Below are positions 1 to 11,320 of a stretch of 64,000 nt of DNA, piece by piece. How positions within the stretch are numbered: position 1 is the first letter of the stretch; each line of letters starts with the position of its first letter. The position numbers and the translations under genes were made by a program. This stretch comes from Erinaceus europaeus (lineage: Eukaryota > Chordata > Mammalia > Eulipotyphla > Erinaceidae), in the NCBI RefSeq assembly GCF_950295315.1, contig NC_080170.1, positions 98,021,971-98,085,970 on the forward strand. Reading direction: 5' to 3'. The notes under the pieces are model-generated. The model saw nothing but the letters and a program-made list of their open reading frames with translations. It did no database searches and had not been told where the DNA came from.

Positions 1-229
1 TTGTAGTTATTGTTGTTGATGTCGTCATTGTTGGATAGGACAGAGAGAAATGGAGAGAGGAGAGGAAGACAGAGAGTGGGAGAGAAAGATAGACACCTGC
101 AGAACTGCTTCACCGCCTGTGAAGTGATTCCCCTGTAGGTGGGGAACCGGGGCTCAAACTGGGATCCTTATGCCAGTCCTTGCGCTAAGTGCCATGTGCG
201 CTTAACCCACAACACAACTGCTTACTCCC
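1..229 (-). mobile_element. SINE type A (tRNA-derived), cut by window edge
   Basis: On the minus strand the copy would start with the tRNA-like head (GGGAGTAAG at the right end) carrying A- and B-box-like promoter motifs, followed by a CT-rich body. The far 3' tail is lost beyond the left edge. The same consensus recurs many times in this window, in both orientations. I call it type A; the assignment to a hedgehog family comes from memory of hedgehog repeats, not a search. Confidence 0.9.
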
Positions 230-319
230 GGCACTGGAGTTTTTATATACCATAACTCCACTTCTGAGCCTACATTTTTTCATTCTTTTAATTTTATTTT
301 GTATATAAAGAGTGATAGA

Positions 320-468
320 AATGAAGAGACACCAGCATACTTCCCCACTATCCATGTAAGTTCCCTGTGTGCTGTGGTGCTCCCAGGTTGTAGTGTGGGC
401 TAGAACAAAGGGCCTGGCAGGTATAAGATCTCACTTGGTGAACTATTTCTCTCCTTTTGGGTGCTTTT
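320..468 (-). repeat. Old SINE type C-like fragment
   Basis: It contains a weak match to the type C SINE seen better at 9845-9993, with the GAGACACCAGCA-like segment. It is heavily diverged and is the sequence into which the short Jockey-like copy at 476-571 inserted. Identification is tentative. Confidence 0.35.
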
Positions 469-475
469 AATGTGT

Positions 476-571
476 CACCTCTCCAGATTCATAGGAGGTC
501 TCGAAACTTTACATCAGGCTCAACCTGATGCTGTTGACTGGCTACGGAAGAAGGGCAAACGCTAGAAGAAG
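476..571 (+). mobile_element. 3' end of a Jockey-like non-LTR retrotransposon (short copy)
   Basis: These 96 bases match the 3' end of the larger element at 34982-36352 (which lies on the minus strand) with about two mismatches in 95 positions. The frame is open to a TAG at 563-565 and corresponds to the C-terminal residues of the reverse-transcriptase polyprotein, ending in a basic LRKKGKR. The stop codon is followed at once by GAAGAA, as in the large copy. AATGTGT occurs just before (469-475) and just after (572-578), a 7-bp target-site duplication. This is therefore a separate, extremely 5'-truncated insertion, not a duplication of the larger locus. Confidence 0.85.
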
Positions 572-678
572 AATGTGTTTTACATAATTAGTTAATTTTT
601 ATTATTATTTATGCTAAACATTTTCAATTTAGAAACAAATAAAGACAATAGAGAAGGAAGTCTGGAAAAAAAATTAAC

Positions 679-1026
679 TTTTTTTTTTTTGCTTCCGGGG
701 TTATCTCTGGAGCTCTATGACTGCACTACGAATTCACTGCTCCTGGAGGCTATTTTTTTTTCCTTTTTGTTGTTCTTGTTGTTTATCATTGTTGTTGTTA
801 TTATTGTTGTAGCTGTTGCTGTCATCATTGTTGGATAGGACAAAGAGAATTCGAGAGAGAAGGGAAAGATAGAGAGGGGGAAAAAAAGATAAGGCATCTA
901 CAGACCTGCTTCACCTCTTGTAAAACGACACCCTGGTGGGGAGCCAGGGCCCAAACCGGGATCCTCACACAGGTGCTTGCGCTTCGTGTCATGTGCACTA
1001 ACCCACTGTGTTACCTACTGCCAGCC
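679..1026 (-). mobile_element. Composite SINE: type A plus an extra 3' unit
   Basis: Bases 753-1026 are an ordinary type A SINE in antisense. Bases 691-752 hold an additional unit of about 60 bp (CCTCCAGG...CTCCTGGAGGCC-like) ahead of a T-run at 679-690, which is the A-tail on the other strand. The same extra unit follows the SINEs at 11321-11597 and 21062-21322, so this is a recurring longer SINE form and not a chance neighbour. Confidence 0.75.
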
Positions 1027-1241
1027 CTCCCCCCGTTTATTAACATTTTAATGCATGGATTGCTGGATATGATTCTGTATCACCCTGTAGTACTTTGAGA
1101 AGAAATTTGTATATTCTGATCAGGGACCCAGGTTGGCAGTAGCTGAAAGAAAGTACTAGGCACAGAGGCAGAGACATGCCAACATGCCTTTATTTGGGCA
1201 GGCAAGTTCAGACCCTCTGAACTTAAGAATTCAACCCTGGG

Positions 1242-1980
1242 TGGGGCTTACTTCCCTGCATGCTTTTCTCAAGTCAGGCCAAATGATACTGCATCCGCCG
1301 ATTCCAACCTAATCAATGCAACGAGTACCATTTTAGCATGCTTCACCTCAGGCTGTGTACAGAGACGTCAGGCATGGATTGCCAGCCCTTTACCCTCATC
1401 ACTTGGGTGAGACCTTTCCTTTCATGGTATTCTCTAATTTCATTCCAGGAGCTTCACGTCCTAACAAGTCCCAAAACCTAGATATAGGCCAGGTCCTGTA
1501 AGATAGAGCATATGTTCACATATATCCATGAATTAGGGCAAAATATATACATGAAAGCAAAATGTACACAACAGTCTGTAGTGAGTCAGTATCAACTTCA
1601 TAATGAAATAGTGTCTGCTTTGACTTAGACACCCTCCTCACCTACTTCCTATTAGGTTCTCTCGCTCACTCCAAAGCTAACCTTAACAAAGCTAGGACTG
1701 CAAAAGTTGATACTAGGGCAGCATGGAATGTTCCTACTCATGGCCACAGAATATGAGCTCAGATCTAGAGGTATGTAGAGGTAACACAGGCTCCTAAGCT
1801 AACTATGGGTCCCAGATCACATCAAATCGTTGGGGTTTACAGTTATATTTATACCCCTTTCCCATATTAGGAAGCTTCTCTCTTCCCTGATTCAGCTTTC
1901 TGGTCCTTTTCCCAGCCATGACATCATCTCCCCAGACAAAAATTAGGATCCACCTGTATATCACATTTCAGGCTCAGGTA

Positions 1981-2013
<33 letters not shown>

Positions 2014-2552
2014 ACACTAGTATAGTTACAGGCCTGTGGAAATATAACTAAAATATGCCCACTAGCTATCTACAAAATGGTGGACCACTCTCCAACACTT
2101 CATCTGCACTATTCCAGCCTTTAGGCCCATGATTGGTCAACAATTTGTTTTGGCTTTGTATGTTAAGTCTCTTTTCAGCCACCAGGTTCCAGATGCTAGC
2201 AGGATACAACCAGACTTCCCTGGAAAAACAATCCCACCAATGTGCCTTGGAGTTCTGGTTCCCCAGAGGCCTTCCCCATTAGGGAAAGAGAAAGACAGGT
2301 TGGGAGTATGGATCGACCTGTCAATGCCCATGTTTAGCGGGGAAGCAATTACAGAAGCCAGACCTTCAACCTTCTGCATCCCACAATGATCTTGGGTACA
2401 TATTCCCAGAGGGTTAAAGAATAGGAAAGCTATCAGTGGAGGGGGTGGTATATGGAGGTCTGGTGCTGGGAACTGTGTGAAGTTGTACCCTTCTTATCCT
2501 ATGGTTTTGTAAATGTTTCCTTTTTATAAATAAAAAATTAAAAAGAAAAAAA
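1242..2552 (+). mobile_element. R3 repeat copy 1 (L1-type insertion)
   Basis: This is a non-coding 1.3-kb member of the R3 family found ten or more times in the window. It ends in an A-rich tail, and a 17-bp duplication, AAGAATTCAACCCTGGG, lies at 1225-1241 and 2553-2569. That length, the A-tail and a 5' truncation are hallmarks of L1-driven retroposition. This copy carries a 0.6-kb middle block absent from the younger copies at 52613-53751 and 60615-61861, and an (AAC)n run at 1983-2013. No protein is encoded. Confidence 0.8.
1983..2013. repeat. (AAC)n microsatellite
   Basis: About ten uninterrupted AAC units lie inside R3 copy 1. Confidence 0.95.
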
Positions 2553-2717
2553 AAGAATTCAACCCTGGGGGTGCCAAGGGTGCTACATAGCCTCTTTTCA
2601 CTACTTCTTTTATACATGGTGAGAACACACCTGGCTATAAAGCGTAATTACATAATGCTATCATGATTAGCATTTAACAAGATAATCTGGTCCTAGGTAG
2701 GAAGTCCTGACCAACAT

Positions 2718-4027
2718 CATTATTGGGAAATTTTGTAACTATAGAATGTTGTCCCACTTACTATTTACCACAATATGTCTATATTATTTTTGAAGCCTTT
2801 CAAAGAAGATAAGATTATTAGCAATAAAGACCACTGGCTCCATATTAAAAATTCATAATCTACATAACCTTTAGTGAAAAGTAGCCAACAAAATTATAGT
2901 TGTAATCTATAATTGCATATTTCAAAAGTGTCAGAGTTGACAAAATCATTTATAGTAATTCAGCTAAATATTCAGTATAGAAAAATTTGGCCCCTTTTTC
3001 TAAGCTTTAAGATAGCATCAAATACCTTCTGTAGCTACAAGTTTGGAATTATAATTAACTTTGTATATAGGCAAAAGCATATGACTATGATTATAAGTAA
3101 TAAAGAAGTAGCAGAAAATTTCATGAACAACAAATATGTCCCATAATTTAACACTTAGATGAATTAGCATTAGACAAATTATAATAACAGATGGGATTTT
3201 CCTCTTCTTTAAAAAATATAACTTAGTTGAAACCTTAAGAGAAGCAATATTTGGTAATAGTGGGTTGTTAATTTATCAGTCCAAAATACGCAGTTTGGCA
3301 ATGTTTGAAAAAGTCATAATCAAATCATCTCTCATAAGAGAATTTTAAAAAGTAGAGATTTTAAGGTTGAAAAGACAGCTTATTTGCATCTCTTCTGACT
3401 TTGCTGTGAATTCATTATAGTGGATTATTATGAAATGACTGGGATGAAAGCAACAATCTAGCTGGGATGAAAGCAGCAATCTGGCTGGCTAACAAACTCC
3501 CTCCTCCTATAATCATCCTATGGAATTTAAACCACAGGGGAGAGGTAATGTCACATTCCAGTATCAAGTTAATGCTCCTGAGTGATAGCTTTTGATGATT
3601 TCTAATATTCGCTGAATATTTATATTTCTAATTTCTATTTATATATACCTATACTTATATTTATTTGGGGTGAGGGTGATCTGCAGCACTTACTGTTTAG
3701 TTATGCAGTGTCTCTTTATCATCATCAAGATGATGAAGGTTTTGAAAGAATAAAAAGAGTCTAATCTCATAAAATGACAAGAGCTGAGAATAGAATTTCA
3801 GATGGTACTTGAAATTAAACTAAGTATATTTCAGAACAAAACATGGCTACTTTTAATCATGTGATGTTATTTCAACTATTATTTGAACTTCACTATTCCT
3901 TTAAAACTATACTTTAGTTACTTTTAAGAGACAAGTGTATTGCATACTTTTGACAAAGCACACTCACAAATATTATATTACTAGAAATCTTTTTAATTAA
4001 AATTATTTTATTTTATTTATTCTTTAA
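2718..4027. other. No gene seen; AT-rich sequence
   Basis: This stretch is AT-rich with only short, unsupported open frames. The one local feature is a 23-24-bp direct duplication at about 3439-3485 (CTGGGATGAAAGCA units) that looks like simple slippage. Confidence 0.6.
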
Positions 4028-4214
4028 AAATATTTATTTATTTACTAATTCCCTTTTGTTGCCCTTGTTGTTTTACTGTTGTAGTCATTGTTGGATAGAA
4101 CACAGAAATGGAAAGAGGAGGGGAAGACAGAGAGGGGGAGAGAAAGACAGACACCTGCAGACCCGCTTCACCGCTCCACTGGCGCTTAACCCACTGAGCT
4201 ACCGCCCAACTCCT
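4028..4214 (-). mobile_element. SINE type A with internal deletion
   Basis: The 3' tail and body are typical of type A in antisense, but about 80 bases between the central box and the tRNA-like head are missing at around 4173. Confidence 0.85.
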
Positions 4215-4654
4215 GATTAAAATTATTTTAAAGAGAGTTAAAAGCCATGTAATTTTGCAGAAAACAAAGTTCCTGTGCTTTTCTAGTTAAACTGAAATTT
4301 CTTTATTGAAATGCAAGTTCTCTGTATAGTAGAGGAACTTCAGATGAGGAACTTGCATTTCCTAATAACTTAGAAACATTTCTTTGTACAAGTGAAGTAA
4401 TGAAGAGCTTATGAAGCTTCCCTCCTACACTTGAACCTGAGTCCTTGTGTATGGTTATGTGTGTGCTCTACCAAGTGCGCCACTCACTAGACATGATATT
4501 TTAATATGATACATTTTCTTTTGATTATTTCTCTTTGTTATTAATGTTCATAATTGTTCAAAGTGGATTCCAATTCAAACTGTAAGCTTCCTAGTTAATC
4601 AGAGTGCTGCCAGGAATACTTCTTAACTGGTACTTCCCCTTGACAAGATGGACA

Positions 4655-4790
4655 TACAAAAGGCATCTGTTGTGGTATAAATACACAATGGAATACTTCT
4701 CAGCTATTAAAAATGGTGAATTTACCTTCTTTACTTCATCTTGGATGGAACTCTTCTACTGAACAAACTCCTTTATGAAGAAGAAAGCAT
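4655..4790 (+). mobile_element. Old L1 ORF2 3'-end fragment
   Basis: The sequence includes the L1-typical stretch ACACAATGGAATACT...CTCAGCTATTAAAAATGG followed by CATCTTGGATGGA. This encodes the extreme C-terminus of L1 ORF2p and its junction with the 3' UTR in many mammals. It is diverged and short. Confidence 0.75.
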
Positions 4791-4799
4791 GATTTTAAT

Positions 4800-6090
4800 A
4801 AGTCAATTAACTCAGCAAGTATTTTATTCATTGTTTTGATGGTACAGGCAATAAATGATGTATAGAATACAAAGAGTTACAAGAGTACAAGAAACAGAAA
4901 TTTGGGGACTTATATTACTTTATATAATGATATCAGAATAATAACTTTCTAGGTAGTAGTAAATGCTAAAAGCAAGAAAATAAAGAAGTGAGATGCTAAT
5001 TTATCCTAAAAAAGAGAGGATTTACAATTTAATAGGATTAATCAGAAACTGCTTGCATATGAAAGGCACATTGACATAAATATGTAAAGAGGAAGAGGAT
5101 GTGAATATAAACTATCTGTGAGGAGAAAACTCTCAAGCATACAAACATTGTATAATCCTTGAGGACAGAATCCCTGACGATAAGGGAAGGAGCAGATGTA
5201 GTAAGGCTGAGGTCTCAAATCCGCTGACAATTTTATTTTCTTATTCCAGGCCAGTTAAAAACATTTATAATGAAAGGAAAAGCAATAGTTGATATCATCA
5301 GTCTGCTGAAATTAACATGGGGAGCAATTGAGAAGACCAGGAAGAGTCCGGTTAAAGAAGGAAAATACGCTGATGTAGCAAAGTAAAATATGGTTTTTTG
5401 TCATAGTTATCTAATGCTATGATTCCTTGGAAGTGATTAGAAGATGGTGAAGGACTAACAAGTATTTAGTTTTGAGAATAATGGCATATGTTCTCTGCTT
5501 AATAAACAGTGCATATAGCAAATAGAGTATCAGTATTAGATGAATTAAATGATTCTCTGATGACTTACCCTTTTATTCAAAAATTGTATCACAGAGAGGA
5601 ATTTTTAGTAATGGAAATCCTACTGTAATTGTACTCAAATTTTGTTGCTTTAATAAACAGTGTGAATAAAATAGGTCCTGGCAGTATTCTCAGACACTGT
5701 TTTAAAAATTTGTCATATTTAATATTTTCAACATAGCAAACTTCTTACACAAATATTTCATGAGTAGCTGCTAGGAGCAAGGTTATATTTTCAGTACTAG
5801 GCATATATAGTCAACCATAATTTGTAATAAAAATGTCAAAAGTATAGTAGCCCAAACACATTCAATAACTAGGGAACTACAATTTTCAAGTATATGCCAG
5901 CAGAAATGCTAATAGGAATGGGAGGTGCTAGATGATAGAGTGAAAAATCTGGGAAAATTGAGACTTTCCAATGGATAAGATTTTTGGGGGTGTCATATCG
6001 CTTAGAATGTGCTGCAGAAAATCTTTTCAATGTGAGTTCTACAAACATCTTCGCTGACTCAAATTCACCTGCACAGAAAACAAAATAAAT
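4800..6090. other. No gene seen
   Basis: There are no recognisable repeats beyond AT-rich tracts. A pyrimidine-rich run followed by CCAG at about 5232-5250 resembles a splice acceptor, but no open exon with recognisable protein follows. Confidence 0.5.
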
Positions 6091-6094
6091 AAAC

Positions 6095-6400
6095 AAATAA
6101 ATAAGTGGGACTATAGGAAACTGAAAAGCTTCTGCACAGTAAAAAGAATCACCACCATAACAGAATGACTCCCCACAGAGTGAGAAAAAAAAAATCTTTA
6201 TGTGCCATACATGGGACACAGGGCTAATAATCAAAGTACACAAAGAACTCAACAAACTCAACAAGAAAAGGACAAATAAGCCTATTGAAAAAATGAGGGT
6301 GGAGGAAACACAGGCAAAATATTCTCTAAAGAGGAGATCCAAAAGGACAACAGATAAGTGTAAGAGTGCAATTCCTCCCAGAAGTGAATGAGAAAGTACA
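6095..6400 (+). mobile_element. Old L1 ORF2 fragment (C-terminal half)
   Basis: The region aligns by eye to the L1 ORF2 section running from AAAAGCTTCTGCACAG to the AAGAACTCAACAAACTCAA-like segment. The reading frame is broken by many changes, as expected for an old L1. The 157-codon open frame on the other strand (5869-6342) is its antisense shadow. Confidence 0.75.
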
Positions 6401-6681
6401 TTTCACCAGTGGCACAACATTTATTATTGTCAGCCATTTTTCATAAAGTCATTCTAGTGAGTGTGTATGGTATTTCATAATTTAATTTGAATTTTCCTGT
6501 GTTTAGACTTTTTATATGTCTGATTAGAATTTCTTGATTGACTTTTTTAAGAATCTAAAACTCTTTTTCCTTCTTTGAATAAAAAAAGGTTGTCTTTGTA
6601 TTATTAACTTGTAAGTGTTCTGTTTTTCTCCCCATATGTGAAATTTTTTCTTATATTTTATCTCTCGTATTTCTTAAATTT

Positions 6682-6750
6682 TTTAAATATTTATTTATTT
6701 TCCCTTTTGTTGCCCTTTTTATTGCTGTTGTAGTTATTGTTGTTGTTGTG
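6682..6750 (-). mobile_element. SINE type A 3' fragment
   Basis: Only the tail (TTATTTATTTTCCCTTTTGT and the TTG-rich section) is present; it is 5'-truncated. Confidence 0.75.
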
Positions 6751-7384
6751 ATTAAGGTGTTCCAAGGTCAGGGTATGTTTATAGTTGCACAAATTTACTG
6801 AAACTAATGAAAGTGCACAGTTAAACTGGATAGATTTTGTGATGCTGCAGTAAGTGCAGTAGGCATGATGAAAAGTAGTCTGTTTTGGAATATCTTTGGA
6901 AATTGCAGCATCCCATCTTGTATATGTGTTTGGGCCACTATACTTTAGACATTTTTATTATAAGGTAATATGAATAAATACTATCTTTATTCCATTTCAA
7001 TGCTCAACACATCTCCATCAATATTTTAATCTCAACATTAAGTTTTAGAATTAGAAGGGAGTAGCTATTAGTAGGATATAGAATGAGGAACTTAGATATA
7101 TATACATTTTAATTCTGAAAAAGCATTAACCTCTTTTTGTTCCTGTAGTTATATTTTAAAGCATCACTAGAGATGTATGGAAATGTCCAGATCATGTTTT
7201 TTTAATCCACCCTTAAAATTATGTGTTCTTACTTGTGACTGTAAACCATCATCCCATAGATGGCAACAGGAGAAGCTTTGGTGCTATGATGTTTTACCCT
7301 ATTTCTCCCTCTGCTTCTCCATCTGAAAAAGTCAGTTCACAGTGATGAAGCCCCAGAAATGATAAAGAAGAAAAATACAAGTTA

Positions 7385-8420
7385 TTAAGGTGTATATGTT
7401 AATATTTCAGCTTTCAGCTCTCTAATAACCTTGAGGTAATTAGTGTTTTCTTCCAGAGTCTTATTGGTTGTTTCTGCATTTCTGATGACAATTCTTTCAA
7501 ACTCTTTACTCACTCCTATGATTATTTCCTTAACTAGTGTTTGGATGTTGACCTCATTATTTTGTGCTTCAGTCTTTGGGGGGCTTTTAGCTGGACTCTT
7601 GTCCTGGTTCATTTCTCCAATATTTCTTCTTGTTGGCCTAACCATTTTATGAGGTCACTCTCTCAGTACTTTTCAAATTACTGATCACTCTTGCCTGGAT
7701 TGACTTGTGTCTAAGTCAGTTGTGGAAATTGACAGTTATTTCAATAGTATTTTGATCCCTGATTTGGAACTCAGTGGCTTAAAATCCTCTTTTGTGTTTT
7801 TTTCTTCCCTGTAGGCTATGGGAGCCTGAGGGCTTTTAAACTATAAGTAGATTTCTTAGCTTAATCATTGACTCTTGACCAAGAGATAAAGCAGGGTGGG
7901 GCAGAGATAATCCGGTGGTTATGCAAAGAGACTCTTACAGCTCTGCCTCTAGGCCACCTAGGTAGAGATCTTCTTCTGAGTTTCCTCATTAGTTCTCTGT
8001 CCCCTGGTGTCAACACAGAGTTTCCCCTCTGCTGCTCCAGCTTCTGAGGGCAGTGGCAATGGAGACTCACAGTTGCATTTGGTGAGTCTTAGGGGAGTCC
8101 TTTCCTCCCTTCAGCTGTCATTTTGTTTGTTAAAGAGACTAGAGGTGGTGTCTCAAATGGTAAAGGGCTGGGCTGTTAGCAGCCACTTAATCTCTCCCTA
8201 GACCCCTCTTTGTCTACAAGCCACACGTGTTTGCACTCACCAGTGATCTGGTGGGTTCCTGAAGTCATTCTAGTCCTGTCTTGTTGCTGCCCCAGGTGGT
8301 CTCCTTTGATATTCCTAGTTGACCCAGAAGAGGAGAGGAGAGAAATACAGTTGCTTCTGTTCCCTAGCCCCGCCTCTGGAAGTCTTTTCTTCCCTATTAA
8401 TTTTATACTTGAAGTAAAGT
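7385..8420 (-). mobile_element. Old L1/HAL1-type 5' half (5' UTR and ORF1 start)
   Basis: On the minus strand an open frame of 86 codons (7645 down to 7385) begins MVRPTRRN and continues with a polar, coiled-coil-like segment. This resembles the N-terminal part of L1/HAL1 ORF1p, the RNA-binding trimer protein of LINE-1. The upstream sequence (7646-8420, moderately GC-rich) fits an old 5' UTR. No ORF2 follows. It resembles in kind the outer, older element at 50640-58280. The call rests on protein character and context, so the exact family is open. Confidence 0.5.
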
Positions 8421-8573
8421 TAGTCTTCATGATATATATATAATGGTGGTATAATTGGGGCTAGATGACCCTCCCTGAAAAACTGCTATTTTTTCAGCTG
8501 GAGAACAGATGAGGTTTGACTCTGTGTGATGCCCTGTCTAAATTAAATCTTATAGGTGACTCTGATAGCAAAG

Positions 8574-8763
8574 TTTTTAAATATGATATACATATATACA
8601 TATATATATATACTTTATATATATATATACACACAGTATATATATATATATACTTTATATATATATATGTATATAAAAGTATATATATATACTTTTTTTA
8701 TATACATATATATGTATATATATACATATATATATATATATATGTATATATATGTATATAAAA

Positions 8764-8795
<32 letters not shown>

Positions 8796-8802
8796 TTTTT
8801 TT
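8574..8802. repeat. Long AT-rich microsatellite
   Basis: About 230 bases are almost entirely TA, TATACA and TATG units with short ACTTT interruptions repeated at 8610, 8650, 8690 and 8760-8800. It yields spurious Ile/Tyr-rich open frames on both strands. Confidence 0.95.
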
Positions 8803-8956
8803 TTTCTTTTCTAAACTGGGTCAGATTTGCAAAGCTTTCTAGATTCCATTCTTGTGGACCTGAAGCCTTTTCTAGCAAGGACTGCTGGGGACCATTCTTC
8901 AGAAGAGAAAACTTCTCTTTCTCTTCTCTCTCTCTCTCTCCCTCTCTCTTACACTT

Positions 8957-9060
8957 TTACAGAGCACTGCTCAGCTCAGTCTTATAGAGTTGTGGAGGAC
9001 TGAACCTGGGACTTTGGAGCCTTAGGCTGGAAACTGCATATTCATTACTATGTCCCCCAC
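8957..9060 (-). mobile_element. SINE type C fragment
   Basis: The segment matches AGAGCACTGCTCAGCTC through ACCTGGGACTTTGGAGCC and the CATAACCATTATG-like head of type C, in antisense. A CT-rich run lies directly to its left. Confidence 0.75.
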
Positions 9061-9097
9061 CTGTCACACAAACCTCTACTTAATAAAAAGTGTGTTT

Positions 9098-9099
9098 CT

Positions 9100-9147
<48 letters not shown>
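9098..9147. repeat. (TG)n microsatellite
   Basis: About 24 TG units are followed by a short GA run. Confidence 0.95.
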
Positions 9148-9152
<5 letters not shown>

Positions 9153-9159
9153 GAGAGAG

Positions 9160-9826
9160 AGCATTCATTAATTTCTGGCATAAGTGGATCTGAATTACCC
9201 TCTTAAAAGCTTCACACTTTCCACCCTTTAGTGCTAGTTGAATTACATGCTTATATAGTTAACATTTTGACTATTCATAATCAAATTGTTTTGTAAGTAT
9301 TAAAAAAGAAAAACTATGATAACAAGATCCAGGCTTATGGCATACTACTATTTCAGTTGAAATTCAAAGCTAACTACATATCAATTTATCTTAAAGCAAT
9401 AAATAAAAACACTCAATAAAGTAAGTTTTTAAATTTATACTTATTTAATTTAATATTATACCTTGGGTAAATGTCAAAATAATTTGACATAGGAATAACC
9501 TGAAGAATTACACATAATTTGAAGACAAATCAATTCATTGTGATCATGAGATAATCCAAATGTTTGAATGAGGAGGTATCAGTTTTAGAAGTATTATTGC
9601 AATCAACAGTAAAAATAATGCATAACGTATTTCTAACATATTAATATAAAGGTAGAAAATAACAATAATAAAAATTAACCCTAAGGAAAATTTAAAGCTA
9701 AAAGCAAGTTAGCATACACAATACACAATTAAATATATGGCCATAATATCCAACTAAGTGTGTTGTAGAAAAACAAAAAAGGTTAATGAACCTGAATATA
9801 GAGTCACTAAATTTTTTTGAAGATTG
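9160..9826. other. No gene seen; AT-rich
   Basis: No recognisable repeat or open frame stands out. Confidence 0.5.
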
Positions 9827-9844
9827 AGAGCAAATAGAATTATT

Positions 9845-9993
9845 TTTTAAAATATTTTATTTATTTTATTTTTAAGAGAGAGACAGAGAGAAACACCAGA
9901 GCACTGCTCAGCTCTGACTTATGGTGGTGCAAGGGATTGAACCTGGGACTTAGGAGAGTCTTTTTGCATAACCATTATGTTATCTCCCCCGCC
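9845..9993 (-). mobile_element. SINE type C with 18-bp target-site duplication
   Basis: This is the clean reference copy for type C. On the minus strand it begins with a tRNA-like head (AACATAATGGTTATGCAAAG, then GGTTCAATCCC as a B-box) and ends in an A/T-rich tail. The perfect 18-bp repeat AGAGCAAATAGAATTATT flanks it at 9827-9844 and 9994-10011, which fixes both ends. Confidence 0.92.
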
Positions 9994-10011
9994 AGAGCAA
10001 ATAGAATTATT

Positions 10012-11310
10012 ATACAGAAAAGACCAGGGCTAAGTAATGCCCTGGGGAAAATTATAAAGTATGACTTACTCCTACAAAAAAAAAAAAAATGGACCCCTTA
10101 TCATTTAGGTTCTGAATTAAATAAATCTCAGCCTAGAATTCTGTATCTGAAATATGTTTTTTTCAAGTATGAGGGTAAATTAAGTTTTTTTTTTTTTACA
10201 TACAAATAATGCAGTGATTTATTTGCTGATATCACAGTCTTATTCTAATAACCGATAATTGAAGTCCTCTCAAGATGAGGAAAACACCAGATTTTCCATA
10301 AATCAACTCTCTCATAGATCTATGCATTTGATAATCTAAGCTTTAATATTTTTTTGCTGTATTTGTCAAAATAAAAGTGTTTGCTCTTTGTAGGTAACAC
10401 TGGCGAAGCCCACCCATCAGGTTTAACTTGCTTCATCTGAGGTGAGACAATGCTGAGCTAATTTTAGCCAGAGGCAGGCCTGAAGCAATGGTAGAAAATG
10501 ACTAAGTCTGGAATGACATAGTAATTGAATGAAAGAGAACTAGACATCAGAAAAGGATGACAGAGTAAGTTACTGGTGGGTCATGTAGTTTATGGCCAAA
10601 AGAAAGAGAGAATGACACAAATAGATGAATTCATATGTGTGTATGGTGTGGGAGGAGGTATTAAAACTTTCAATATGAAATACTTTTAAAATGATATGAG
10701 AAAAACAAATGTTAATGAACTACATGCTGAAACCCTTATGAAGAATTTTAATTTCTTTTTTTGCTGGGCACCTTAATATTTATTTTTGTAACATTTATGC
10801 CACTATCTTGTGTTCCTTCTATGTGATGACATATGCCAGTATGACTACTAAGAAAACTATTATGGCTTGGAAATCTTAACTCTGCCCCCTCCTTTTCTAA
10901 TTTAAAGTCATAATTTGATGTCTTTGTTTTTTATAATCCATCTGTCAAAGTTTATGTCGTAGAGACCAGATTTATATAAATTGTGAGACTCATAACAGAA
11001 ATTAGAGAGTCTCGTTTTACATTATTATTAGGAAACTGCATCCCATGTAGTATCATTAAATTCCTGTGGACTGGATTGCAATTTATTCATAGGTGTAAAG
11101 GGAAATTTGCCTTTGATAAAATAAACCAAGCAAATGAAATTCTTTTTAATTGCTGTTGTAGTCCTTTGTATCACTGAATTCACTGGACACAAAACAAGTT
11201 ATGTTGGAAATTTTGGAAATTAGCAATGTGGTAGAGAGAGATAGCCAGAACCTTATAGTAAGCTTTTAGATTTTCTTGAAATTTATTAAAACATTTGTCT
11301 AGTTTATAAA
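10012..11310. other. No gene seen
   Basis: AT-rich, apparently single-copy sequence with short A- and T-runs. Open frames are under 100 codons and have no recognisable protein character. Confidence 0.5.
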
Positions 11311-11320
11311 GAAGCAATAG

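Larger units (their letters stand above)
1114..2717 (-). repeat. Possible LTR, split by an R3 insertion
   Basis: After removing the R3 insertion and one target-site copy (1242-2569), the minus strand reads a TATA-like ATGTATAAAAG near 2610 and, about 100 bases of the joined sequence further on, AATAAAGG near 1190. That spacing resembles an LTR promoter and polyadenylation signal. Possible ends are TG...CA-like (TGTTGGTCAGG at 2717; CCTGATCA at about 1114). I could not find a matching short duplication at the ends, so this is only a candidate. Confidence 0.35.

Noticed and set aside
5232..5400. Possible exon after a pyrimidine tract and CAG
   Set aside because: The following frame is short, matches no protein I know and has no matching donor or neighbouring exon.
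5869..6342. 157-codon hydrophobic frame on the minus strand
   Set aside because: Overlaps an old sense L1 ORF2 fragment and has no membrane-protein family character.
8556..8987. 143-codon Ile/Tyr-rich frame and its neighbours on both strands
   Set aside because: Produced by the AT microsatellite; the rest is SINE and unassigned sequence.
9845..9993. Genuine tRNA genes in the SINE heads
   Set aside because: The A- and B-box-like motifs belong to dispersed SINEs with A-rich tails and target duplications; no complete cloverleaf is maintained.
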